The notes below the pieces were generated by a model. It was given only the letters and a program-made list of their open reading frames with translations. It was not told the DNA's origin and did not search any database. Below, in pieces: positions 56,811 to 64,000 of a DNA stretch of 64,000 nucleotides. The position numbers and the translations under genes were made by a program. Positions within the stretch are counted from its first letter, which is position 1; each line of letters starts with the position of its first letter. Source of the DNA: Sphingomonas sp. PsM26 (GTDB lineage Bacteria > Pseudomonadota > Alphaproteobacteria > Sphingomonadales > Sphingomonadaceae); assembly GCA_030433805.1 (NCBI GenBank), contig JARUXA010000006.1:62001-126000 (forward strand), written 5' to 3'.

Positions 56811-57728
56811 CTAGCCGTTGGGCGCGCGCACATGATCCTTGATGTCGATCGCGGCGGGCAGGGTCGGGCCTTTGCCGGCCCATACGTCATGACCGATGAA
56901 CGGCGGCACCGGGCCGCACATCACGACCGACAGGGCTGCCTCGATACGACGCTTGCTCTCCGCCGCAATCGCCTTGCGGCCCGGAAAGTCGCGCGGGTAG
57001 AACGGTTCGAGGAAGTGCACCGCGACGCGGAACCCGTCCTTGCGTGCGAGCAGCCGCATCGCATTGGCCTTGCCGCTCTCCTCCCCGATCCACGCGATGT
57101 CCGCGCCGACGGGGCCATAATCAAGCAGCACCGGCTGGACCATCACCCCCGGCGGCGGCGGCTCGAGCACCTTGAGCATCGATGTCTTGAACGGCAGCAG
57201 CGATCGCCCGTCGGTCGTCGTGCCCTCCGGAAACACGGTCACCGACCAATTCTCCGCCAGCGTCTCGCGCAATGCGTTGATCTGTTCCGCGACCCCAAGC
57301 CGGTCCTCGCGCGCGACGAACACGGTACGGTTGAGCGTCGCCAGCCAGCCGACCACCGGGGCTTCGCGGATTTCCGCCTTGGCGACGAATGCCGTGCCGC
57401 TGGCGCCGGCAATCGCGCAGATGTCGACCCAGCTGACATGGTTGGAAACATAGAAGACGTCGCGCTTGAGCGGCACGCCGACCACACGGACCCGCGCGCC
57501 ACAGATGCGCGCCGCAGTCCCAAGAAACAGGCGCGGCCACGGCGACGAAAGGCGAACGAAACGCCACAGATAATGCAGCGGAATCGCGAACAGGAGAGAA
57601 ACTGCGAGCAACGCCACGCGCGTCCACAGCCGCATCCAGCCGAGCCGATTGATCGGGGGTGGCCGTCCGGCCGCCGCATCGGCGCGCGCTGCCACGCGCG
57701 CGGCAGCGGCTTCAGCCCTTGCGGTCAA
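56811..57728 (-). CDS. plsC: 1-acyl-sn-glycerol-3-phosphate acyltransferase
   Basis: This 305-aa LPA acyltransferase makes phosphatidic acid. Motifs are FYVSNHVSWVDICAI (NHxxxxD), FVAREDRLGV, and TVFPEGTTTDGRSLLPFK (FPEG). It has an N-terminal TM segment (VALLAVSLLFAIPLHYLWRF). The TTG start at 57728 overlaps the fur stop by 17 nt; an internal ATG at 57635 would give 274 aa and is a plausible alternative. Confidence 0.9.
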   Translation of the reverse strand: MTARAEAAAARVAARADAAAGRPPPINRLGWMRLWTRVALLAVSLLFAIPLHYLWRFVRLSSPWPRLFLGTAARICGARVRVVGVPLKRDVFYVSNHVSWVDICAIAGASGTAFVAKAEIREAPVVGWLATLNRTVFVAREDRLGVAEQINALRETLAENWSVTVFPEGTTTDGRSLLPFKTSMLKVLEPPPPGVMVQPVLLDYGPVGADIAWIGEESGKANAMRLLARKDGFRVAVHFLEPFYPRDFPGRKAIAAESKRRIEAALSVVMCGPVPPFIGHDVWAGKGPTLPAAIDIKDHVRAPNG

Positions 57729-58134
57729 GCGCGACGCCGTACAGTTCCATCCGGTGGTCGACCAGCCGGAACCCCAGCCGCTCGGCGATCGCCTTCTGCA
57801 ATTGTTCCAGTTCGGGATCGACGAATTCGATCACCTTGCCGCTCTCGACGTCGATGAGATGATCGTGATGCGCTTCGGGCGCAGGCTCGTAGCGTGCGCG
57901 GCCGTCGCCGAAATCATGACGATCGAGGATACCCGCTTCTTCGAACAGGCGGACGGTGCGATACACGGTGGCGATCGAAATACCCGGGTCGATCGCGGAT
58001 GCGCGTTCGTACACCTTCTCGACATCCGGATGGTCTTCGGCATCGGACAGGACGCGCGCAATGACCCGACGCTGGTCGGTGATGCGCAGGCCCTTTTCGG
58101 CACACAGGGCTTCTAGATCGATATGACGCGGCAT
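57712..58134 (-). CDS. fur: Fur-family metalloregulator
   Basis: This 140-aa Fur has the winged helix GLRITDQRRVIARVL and YRTVRLFEEAGIL, the metal-binding HHDHLID motif (His89 region) and GKVIEFVDPELEQLQ. The C-terminal CxxC found in zinc-structural Fur proteins is absent, as in many alphaproteobacterial Fur/Mur members, so it may respond to iron or manganese. It precedes plsC-miaB in the minus-strand series. Confidence 0.92.
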   Translation of the reverse strand: MPRHIDLEALCAEKGLRITDQRRVIARVLSDAEDHPDVEKVYERASAIDPGISIATVYRTVRLFEEAGILDRHDFGDGRARYEPAPEAHHDHLIDVESGKVIEFVDPELEQLQKAIAERLGFRLVDHRMELYGVALDRKG

Positions 58135-58185
58135 GACGCCGATGTAGGCGTCTTCGATTTATTGCGAAAGAGGATAGTGACTCGC

Positions 58186-58220
58186 AACAAGCCCTTCCCC
58201 GCGACGAGGAAGGGCCTGTT
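58186..58220 (-). terminator. Hairpin downstream of mucR
   Basis: AACAAGCCCTTCC (58186-58198) pairs with GGAAGGGCCTGTT (58208-58220) with one mismatch and a 9-nt loop. It lies 8 nt beyond the mucR stop and before fur, so it probably insulates fur. No T-run follows. Confidence 0.55.
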
Positions 58221-58228
58221 GCCGAAAG

Positions 58229-58651
58229 TCAGCGGCCGACCGGCTTGCGACGCTTGGTGCCGAGCCCGATCTTCTTGGCAAGAGTCCGGCGCTGTTCCGC
58301 ATAGTTGGGAGCAACCATCGGATAGTCTGCCGGAAGGTTCCACTTGGCGCGATACTGTTCGGGGGTCATCTGATAATGGGTCATCAGGTGACGCTTGAGC
58401 ATCTTCAGCTTCTTGCCGTCCTCGAGGCACACGATGAAATCGGGCTTGATCGACGAACGGACCGACACAGCCGGCTCCTGGCGAACTTCGGCGACGGGGG
58501 CAGGGCCACCAAGCGTCGTCAAGGCGCCATGCACATTGGCGATGAGCACGGGCAGGTCAGAAACCGCGACGCTATTATTGCTGACGTGGGCCGCGACGAT
58601 GTCAGCGGTAAGCGTGATCAGGGTGTCCTGAAGCTCGCTGTTGATGTCCAT
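58229..58651 (-). CDS. mucR: MucR/Ros-family zinc-finger regulator
   Basis: This 140-aa regulator of exopolysaccharide and cell-cycle genes in alphaproteobacteria has a variant zinc finger C-x2-D-x9-H-x3-H (Cys75, Asp78, His88, His92) in [21 protein letters not shown], then the conserved [27 protein letters not shown] (as [19 protein letters not shown]). ATG at 58651 gives standard length. It lies between fur and rimI. Confidence 0.94.
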   Translation of the reverse strand: MDINSELQDTLITLTADIVAAHVSNNSVAVSDLPVLIANVHGALTTLGGPAPVAEVRQEPAVSVRSSIKPDFIVCLEDGKKLKMLKRHLMTHYQMTPEQYRAKWNLPADYPMVAPNYAEQRRTLAKKIGLGTKRRKPVGR

Positions 58652-58761
58652 TGGAATCCTTTCAACTCAATTGCACACGATTACAGTCCGTGGCAGTGGC
58701 GGGCTATCGTCCTGCACTCAATCGAATGCAAGGATCAATTACGAAGTTAACGTAATCGGTA

Positions 58762-59232
58762 TTATAGATTGCGTCGATATGTCAGGGCATCGAATGCCTG
58801 ACCGTCCCGGCCTCGATAGTATTGATGACGTTCGCCGACCTTTTCGAACCCTACTGATCGGTACAAACTGATCGCATCGTTACCACTTCGCACTTCCAGG
58901 TGCAGCGTTAGTGCGCCCTGACTTGCCGAGTCCGTAATGACCGAGCGCAGCAACGCTCCCGCTACGCCGCGACGACGAAACGTCGGGACGGTCGCCAACA
59001 ACAACAGTTCCGCTTCATCCAGAATACGCCGCGACAGCGCAAATCCCGCCGCGTCCCCGTCGATCGTCGCGATCGTCAGCCAGACGCCCGGCATGGCGAG
59101 CAGTCCCAGCACCTGATTGTGAGTCCATGCTTCCCCGAAGCGGGGTTCGAACGCGGCCTGCATCATCTGGTCGACGATTTTCAGGTCGCTTGCTGCGCCG
59201 TTGCGCAGGTCGACCCGCACCATCGTGCTCAT
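58762..59232 (-). CDS. rimI: RimI-like GNAT N-acetyltransferase
   Basis: This 156-aa GNAT acts on ribosomal or other protein N-termini. The acetyl-CoA loop is RRRGVAGALLRS, preceded by AELLLLATVP, and the tail NDAISLYRSVGFEKVGERHQYY is the RimI signature. It overlaps tsaB by ATGA (59229-59232), as is usual for the tsaB-rimI pair. Confidence 0.9.
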   Translation of the reverse strand: MSTMVRVDLRNGAASDLKIVDQMMQAAFEPRFGEAWTHNQVLGLLAMPGVWLTIATIDGDAAGFALSRRILDEAELLLLATVPTFRRRGVAGALLRSVITDSASQGALTLHLEVRSGNDAISLYRSVGFEKVGERHQYYRGRDGQAFDALTYRRNL

Positions 59233-59876
59233 GCGATGGATCCGGCGATGCCCGCCTTTGGCACGGCGGGCTTGGCATCCGGCGCACGACCGTAGATCGG
59301 CACCGGGGGCAATGCAGCGAATTCGGGCGGAAGCAGCACCGCATTCGCGGCGTCGGGCAGAACGTCGTCAGCGGTACGCCGGGGATCGAGCGCGGTGATG
59401 AAGCGGACTCCGTTGCCGACCAGTGCAAGCTCCGGCGACAAGGCGTCGAGCGTCGCTTCCGGTCGAAGCGAAGCAAAGGGAGCGGTCGCGCGGAGCGGGG
59501 CGGCGAAACCTTGCATGAAGACTTCGCCATGCCCGCCTTCCAGCACCACCGCAAGATCGGAACATGCCGGATTTCTGCCGAATGCGGCCGCCGCAAGCAA
59601 CGCAAGCGAGGAATAGCCCGACAACGCCGCGCCCCAGCCGAGCGCGAGGCCACGCGCAGCGGCGATCCCGACGCGGATGCCGGTGAAACTGCCCGGGCCG
59701 CAATCCACAAGGATGCGCCCGGCCCGCCCGCCATCGGGCAGTTCGGCGATCATCGCGATCAGGCGTTCGGCATGGCCACGCCCGACGACTTCGTGCCGAC
59801 GCGCGATCACGCGATCATGGTCGATCAGCGCAACCGAGCACGCGGCGGTCGCGGTTTCGATGACGAGCGTGCGCAT
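59229..59876 (-). CDS. tsaB: tRNA t6A biosynthesis protein TsaB
   Basis: This 215-aa protein works with TsaD/TsaE for the threonylcarbamoyl modification of A37. MRTLVIETATAACSVALID, HAERLIAMI, GPGSFTGIRVGIAAARGLAL and NGVRFI are hallmarks. ATG at 59876 was chosen; an upstream in-frame extension has no signature. It lies between the nitroreductase gene and rimI. Confidence 0.94.
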   Translation of the reverse strand: MRTLVIETATAACSVALIDHDRVIARRHEVVGRGHAERLIAMIAELPDGGRAGRILVDCGPGSFTGIRVGIAAARGLALGWGAALSGYSSLALLAAAAFGRNPACSDLAVVLEGGHGEVFMQGFAAPLRATAPFASLRPEATLDALSPELALVGNGVRFITALDPRRTADDVLPDAANAVLLPPEFAALPPVPIYGRAPDAKPAVPKAGIAGSIA

Positions 59877-59880
59877 CTGC

Positions 59881-60471
59881 TCAGACGATCGTATTGAACA
59901 TCTCGAAGTCCGGCCGGGGCGAACGATCATGGATCGTCGCGGGGTCGCCGTGGCCGAGTGTGGAAATGAAATTGACGCTCACCGATGGCGTATCCGTAAA
60001 GAACGCCTTGTCGATCTTGCCGCCGTCGAAACCCGACATTGGCCCGGTATCGAGCCCGAGCGCACGCGCCGCGATGATGAAATACGCCCCCTGCAACGAC
60101 GAATTGCGAAACGCCGAGGCCGCGCGCAGTTCGGCGTTACCATCGAACCATGCTTTCGCATCGACATGCGGGAACAGCATCGGGAGATGCTCGTGAAATT
60201 CGCGGTCCATCCCGATGATGACGCTGACCGGGGCCTTGAGGATCTTGGGCGCATTCTGCGCGGAAACGCATTCCGCGAGCTTCGCCTTGGATTCATCGGT
60301 CGTGCACCACAGCAGCCGCGCGGGAAGCTGATTGGCCGAGGTGGGGCCCCATTTCATCAGGTCCCAGATCGCGCGCAGTTCGTCTTCGCCGACCGGGGTG
60401 TCGGTATAGCCGTTATAGGTGCGCGCGGTGCGGAAGATCCGGTCGAGCGCGGCATCATCGAGCCGGTCCAT
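59881..60471 (-). CDS. RutE/malonic semialdehyde reductase-like nitroreductase
   Basis: This 196-aa FMN-dependent nitroreductase-fold protein has TYNGYTDTPVGEDELRAIWDLMKWGPTSANQLPAR (as TYNGYTDTPV and WGPTSANQLPARL), IIAARALGLDTGPMSGFD and FISTLGHGDP. These are RutE/HadB signatures. The role in this organism is not certain, since no other rut genes are present. Its start overlaps the nfuA stop (TGATG). Confidence 0.88.
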   Translation of the reverse strand: MDRLDDAALDRIFRTARTYNGYTDTPVGEDELRAIWDLMKWGPTSANQLPARLLWCTTDESKAKLAECVSAQNAPKILKAPVSVIIGMDREFHEHLPMLFPHVDAKAWFDGNAELRAASAFRNSSLQGAYFIIAARALGLDTGPMSGFDGGKIDKAFFTDTPSVSVNFISTLGHGDPATIHDRSPRPDFEMFNTIV

Positions 60472-61052
60472 CAGATCGCCCGTACTTCGGTGACTTCTGG
60501 AACGTAATAGCGCAGCAACTGCTCGATCCCGTTCTTGAGCGTCGCGCTCGACGATGGGCAGCCTGCGCAGGCACCCTGCATGGCGAGGTATACCTTGCCC
60601 TTCTCGAACCCGCGATAAACGATGTCGCCACCGTCATTCGCCACCGCCGGACGGATCCGCGTCTCGATCAAGTCCTTGATCTGCGCAACGATGTCCGCGT
60701 CCTCGGGATCATCGGCAAAACCGGTGTCGCTCGGGACGCTGATCTCGCCAGCGCTGCCGGGACGGAACAGCGGCATGTCCGCGCTGAAATGGTCGAGCAG
60801 GATGCCGAGCACGTCGGGTTTGAGCGAGGCCCAGTCGGTGCCCGCCGCTGCCGTCACCGACACGAAATCGCTCCCGAAGAACACGCCGGTCACGTCGCCC
60901 AGGCCAAACAGCGCATCCGCCAGCGGCGATGCTTCGGCGTCCTCCGGCGTTGCAAAGTCACGCGTGCCTGCTGCCATGACCGTGCGGTTGGGCAGGAATT
61001 TGAGGGTCGCCGGGTTGGGCGTCAGTTCGGTTTCGATAAGCATAACCGTCAT
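60471..61052 (-). CDS. NifU-like Fe-S scaffold protein
   Basis: This 193-aa protein has an N-terminal Nfu_N domain (TELTPNPATLKFLPNRTVM) and a NifU C-terminal domain with the cluster motif GACAGCPSSSATLKNGIE (Cys162, Cys165). It transfers Fe-S clusters to target enzymes. It starts the minus-strand series leading to rutE-like, tsaB and rimI genes. MLIETE at 61043 is an alternative start. Confidence 0.92.
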   Translation of the reverse strand: MTVMLIETELTPNPATLKFLPNRTVMAAGTRDFATPEDAEASPLADALFGLGDVTGVFFGSDFVSVTAAAGTDWASLKPDVLGILLDHFSADMPLFRPGSAGEISVPSDTGFADDPEDADIVAQIKDLIETRIRPAVANDGGDIVYRGFEKGKVYLAMQGACAGCPSSSATLKNGIEQLLRYYVPEVTEVRAI

Positions 61053-61159
61053 GTGGCGCGCAGTGGCGGGGATCGCAAGGGATCATCGCCGGGATGCCGC
61101 GTAGGGGCTACCAAGCCCCAATGCTGGCGGTCGCGGGATTTCCCCGCTATTGTCAGGAC

Positions 61160-64000
61160 ATGACTTCGCTCCAGCGCAAGATGCGCCTCGCCCTATTGTC
61201 GTCCCTCATCATCGGTGCCGCGCCCCAGCAGAATCCTCCTGCAGGGACCGCCCCGCCGCCCGCCACGACTCCTTCGGCGACCCAACCCGTATCGGCGGCG
61301 GCGATCGCGCAGGCAGGGGACGCGGCGATCGCGAACCGCGACGCGTGGCTGTACAAGGGCAGCGACATCACCCCCGACGCGGAGTGGAAGTTCGGGACGC
61401 TCAAGAACGGCCTGCGCTATGCGGTCCGCAAGAACGGCGTGCCCCCCGGCCAGATCGCCGTGCGCGTGCGGATGGACGTCGGTTCGCTGTACGAGACCGA
61501 TTCCGAGCGCGGCTATGCGCACATGATCGAGCATCTGTCGTTCCGTGGATCGCAATATGTCCCCGACGGTGAGGCAAAGCGCATCTGGCAGCGGATGGGG
61601 ACGACCTTCGGGTCCGACACCAATGCGCAGACCACCACGACGCAGACCGTCTACAAGCTCGATTTGCCGAGCGCGACGCCCGCCGGGATCGACGAAAGCC
61701 TCAAGATCCTGTCGGGCATGGTGTCGCGCCCCAACATCACGCAGGCCGCGCTCGGCGCGGAGCGTCCCGCGGTGCTTGCCGAACAGCGCGAAGCGCCGGG
61801 GCCGCAGGTGCGTTTCATCAACGCCCTCAACGCGACCTTCTTCGCGGGCCAGCCGCTCGCCGATCGCTCGCCGATCGGGCATGTGAAGGAACTCGAGGCC
61901 GCGACGGCTGAAAGCGTGAAGGCCTTCCACGATCGCTGGTATCGCCCCGAACGCGCGGTCGTCGTCGTCGCGGGCGATTACGACCCTGCGCAACTCGAGG
62001 CGATGGTCGCCAAGAATTTCGGCGACTGGCGCGGAAGTGGCGAAGCACCCAAGGACCCCGATTTCGGCAAGCCCGATCCCAAGCAGTCAGCCGCCAAGGC
62101 GGTCGTCGAACCCGGCATCGCATCGCGGATCGAAATGGCGATCCTGCGGCCGTGGCAGTACAATGACGATACGGTGATCTTTAACCAGAAGCGCCTCGTC
62201 GACTTCCTTGGCCTCGCGATCGTCAACCGCCGTCTGGAAACGCTGGCGCGCTCGGGTGGCAGCTTCATTGCTGCAGCGGTGCGACTCGACGATCCGTCGC
62301 GCTCGGCGAACGGCACCTTCGTCACGATCCTGCCGGTCGGCAATGCGTGGGAGCCCGCGTTGAAGGACGTCCGTGCGGTGATCGCGGATGCGCAAAAGTC
62401 GCCCCCCACCAAGGCCGAGATCGAACGCGAACTCGCCGAGCAGCGCGTCCAGTTCCGCACCCAGGTCGACACCTATCGCGCCGAAGCTGGCGCCAAGGAA
62501 GCCGACGACATGGTCCAGGCGGTCGATATCCGCGAGACGACGACCTCGCCCGCGGTGATCCAGAAGGTGTTCGAGGATGCGGTGGCAAAGGGCTTCTTTG
62601 CGCCCGCCAAGATCCTTGAATCGACCCGTCGCCTGTTCGAGGGCACACCGCCGCGCGCGCTCATCTCGACGCCGACCGCGGAGCAGGGGATCGAGACCTC
62701 GCTTGCCAATGCGTTGAAGGCCAACGTCAAGCCGCTCCCCAGCACGCGCCGTCGCCAGGGCGCGGTGTCGTTCGACAAGCTGCCCAAGCTCGGCGCACCC
62801 GCCACGATCGCCTCGACCACGCCGATCAAGCCGTTCGACATGCAGGAATATACGCTGTCGAACGGGGTGCGCGTGCTGGTGTATCCGACCACGTCCGAGG
62901 ATAGCCGCGTCTATGTCCGCGTGCGCTTCGGCAATGGTTACAATGCGTTGCCGGTGGACAAGGAATCGCCCGCCTGGGCCGCCGACCTCGCGCTGACCGC
63001 GGGCGGGATCGGCAAGCTCAACCAGGGTGATCTCGATGCGTTGACGACGGGGCGGCGGATCGGTCTCGACTTCGGGGTCGACGAGGATGCCTTCACCTAC
63101 AATGCGCTGACCTCACCGACCGATCTGCCCGATCAGTTGCGGATCATGGCGGCCGCGATCTCCGCACCGGGCTGGGACCCCGCACCTGTCGCGCGCGCGC
63201 GCAGCGTCGCGGTTTCCGCCTATCCCGGATACAGTTCGTCCCCCGACGGCGTTTTGCAGCGCGATCTGGAACGGCTGCTCCACGATGGCGACCCTCGCTG
63301 GGGAACCCCGAGCCTCGCCGCGATCCAGGAGACGACTCCTGCCAACTTCCGCGCCTTGTGGGAGCCGTTGCTCAAGACCGGGCCGGTCGAGGTGATGGTG
63401 TTCGGCGACATCAAGGCCGACGTCGCGGTCGCAGCGGTGCAGAAGACGCTGGGGTCGCTCCCGCCGCGTCCCGCCACGCCCAATTTCGTCGCGCCGCCGG
63501 TCCGCTTCCCCGCGCACAACCAGACTCCGGTGGTCCGCACCCATGACGGCCCGGAAAACCAGGCGGCGGCGGTGATCGCCTGGCCGACCGGCAGCGGGGT
63601 CGCCGGGTTGACCGATGCGCGGCGGCTCGACGTGCTCGCCGCGATCTTCAGCGACCGTCTGTTCGACCGGCTGCGCTCACAGGCAGGCGCAAGCTACAGC
63701 CCGAACGTGTCGAGCAGCTGGCCGGTGGGTCAGCCGGGCGGCGGGCGCATTCTCGCGATCGGGCAGGTCGCACCGTCGAACGTCCCGTTGTTCTTCAAGC
63801 TGTCGCGCGAAATCGCCGCCGAACTGGTGTCCAAGCCGATCGACGAGGATGAGCTGAAGCGCACGATCGGGCCGATGCAGCAATCGATCATGCGTCAGTC
63901 GACGGGCAACCAGTTCTGGATGAACCAGCTCGATGGCGCGACCTACGATCCGGCGCGGATCATCGCGTTGACGCATCTCTACAGCGACATTTCGTCAATG
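61160..64000 (+). CDS. M16-family zinc metalloprotease (3' end beyond window)
   Basis: At least 947 codons without a stop to the window edge. The N-terminus has a hydrophobic signal (MRLALLSSLIIGAAPQQ) and Pro/Ala linker. The inverted zinc motif HMIEHLSFRG gives HxxEH at residues 121-125, followed by the M16 features GTTFGSDTNAQTTT and AEQREAPGPQVRF. A second M16 module begins near codon 560 (YTLSNGVRVLVYPT). It probably degrades peptides in the periplasm. Divergent from nfuA with about 100 bp between starts. Confidence 0.92.
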   Translation, partial: MTSLQRKMRLALLSSLIIGAAPQQNPPAGTAPPPATTPSATQPVSAAAIAQAGDAAIANRDAWLYKGSDITPDAEWKFGTLKNGLRYAVRKNGVPPGQIAVRVRMDVGSLYETDSERGYAHMIEHLSFRGSQYVPDGEAKRIWQRMGTTFGSDTNAQTTTTQTVYKLDLPSATPAGIDESLKILSGMVSRPNITQAALGAERPAVLAEQREAPGPQVRFINALNATFFAGQPLADRSPIGHVKELEAATAESVKAFHDRWYRPERAVVVVAGDYDPAQLEAMVAKNFGDWRGSGEAPKDPDFGKPDPKQSAAKAVVEPGIASRIEMAILRPWQYNDDTVIFNQKRLVDFLGLAIVNRRLETLARSGGSFIAAAVRLDDPSRSANGTFVTILPVGNAWEPALKDVRAVIADAQKSPPTKAEIERELAEQRVQFRTQVDTYRAEAGAKEADDMVQAVDIRETTTSPAVIQKVFEDAVAKGFFAPAKILESTRRLFEGTPPRALISTPTAEQGIETSLANALKANVKPLPSTRRRQGAVSFDKLPKLGAPATIASTTPIKPFDMQEYTLSNGVRVLVYPTTSEDSRVYVRVRFGNGYNALPVDKESPAWAADLALTAGGIGKLNQGDLDALTTGRRIGLDFGVDEDAFTYNALTSPTDLPDQLRIMAAAISAPGWDPAPVARARSVAVSAYPGYSSSPDGVLQRDLERLLHDGDPRWGTPSLAAIQETTPANFRALWEPLLKTGPVEVMVFGDIKADVAVAAVQKTLGSLPPRPATPNFVAPPVRFPAHNQTPVVRTHDGPENQAAAVIAWPTGSGVAGLTDARRLDVLAAIFSDRLFDRLRSQAGASYSPNVSSSWPVGQPGGGRILAIGQVAPSNVPLFFKLSREIAAELVSKPIDEDELKRTIGPMQQSIMRQSTGNQFWMNQLDGATYDPARIIALTHLYSDISSM

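Overview
The window is a chromosomal stretch of a GC-rich alphaproteobacterium, almost certainly a sphingomonad (Sphingomonas or a close relative). Pointers are the TonB-receptor-led glycan locus with a ROK regulator, MipZ instead of MinCDE, a MucR/Ros zinc-finger regulator, an HRxxN-type histidine kinase, the Fur-plsC-miaB-phoH-ybeY-corC-lnt-metK gene order, and an L-sorbosone-dehydrogenase-like protein. No rRNA, tRNA, CRISPR array, prophage or transposase gene was recognised. The last gene (M16 protease) is cut by the window end.

Layout. 1-19.5 kb: a carbohydrate locus with a TonB-dependent receptor, a GH3 with PA14 insert, a GH2 beta-mannosidase-type enzyme with a LamG-like N-terminus, GH92 and GH125 alpha-mannosidases and a ROK regulator. 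This set fits dismantling of mannose-rich (plant-type) N-glycans. Nested inside it (9.5-14 kb) is a D-amino-acid module: GntP-type permease, RidA, D-aminoacylase, and a divergent fold-III D-serine dehydratase. 19.5-27.3 kb: DUF808 membrane protein, exported methyltransferase-like protein, chemoreceptor, and a three-gene signalling operon (CHASE3 kinase, single-domain response regulator, receiver-HRxxN kinase) resembling the KipF/PakF input to the general stress response. 27.3-36.2 kb: phosphomannomutase, DnaJ-like membrane protein, MipZ, PanC, metallo-beta-lactamase-fold lipase-like protein, UvrB, HigBA toxin-antitoxin. 36-43 kb: envelope and small proteins, a secreted amidase, TrmB, FNT channel, PAP2 phosphatase. 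43-61 kb: the conserved housekeeping series nfuA, rutE-like, tsaB, rimI, mucR, fur, plsC, miaB, phoH, ybeY, corC, lnt, metK (trmB further left), read on the minus strand but broken up by insertions: a PilZ gene, a VapBC pair whose toxin is damaged, and a katG/dehydrogenase/VOC block between corC and lnt.

Most interesting observations: (1) an 18-codon ORF at 37369 whose Shine-Dalgarno is a perfect 14-nt match to the complement of the canonical 16S rRNA 3' tail, set between structured flanks and a strong terminator; (2) several REPIN-like inverted-hairpin repeats concentrated at 46-51 kb, two homologous copies in direct orientation bracketing the block that separates corC from lnt; (3) a vapC carrying two compensating frameshifts plus stop loss, which removes a conserved catalytic glutamate; (4) a D-amino-acid catabolic module inside an N-glycan locus, sharing a candidate operator motif with the receptor promoter; (5) a ROK regulator without the usual zinc-binding cysteines.
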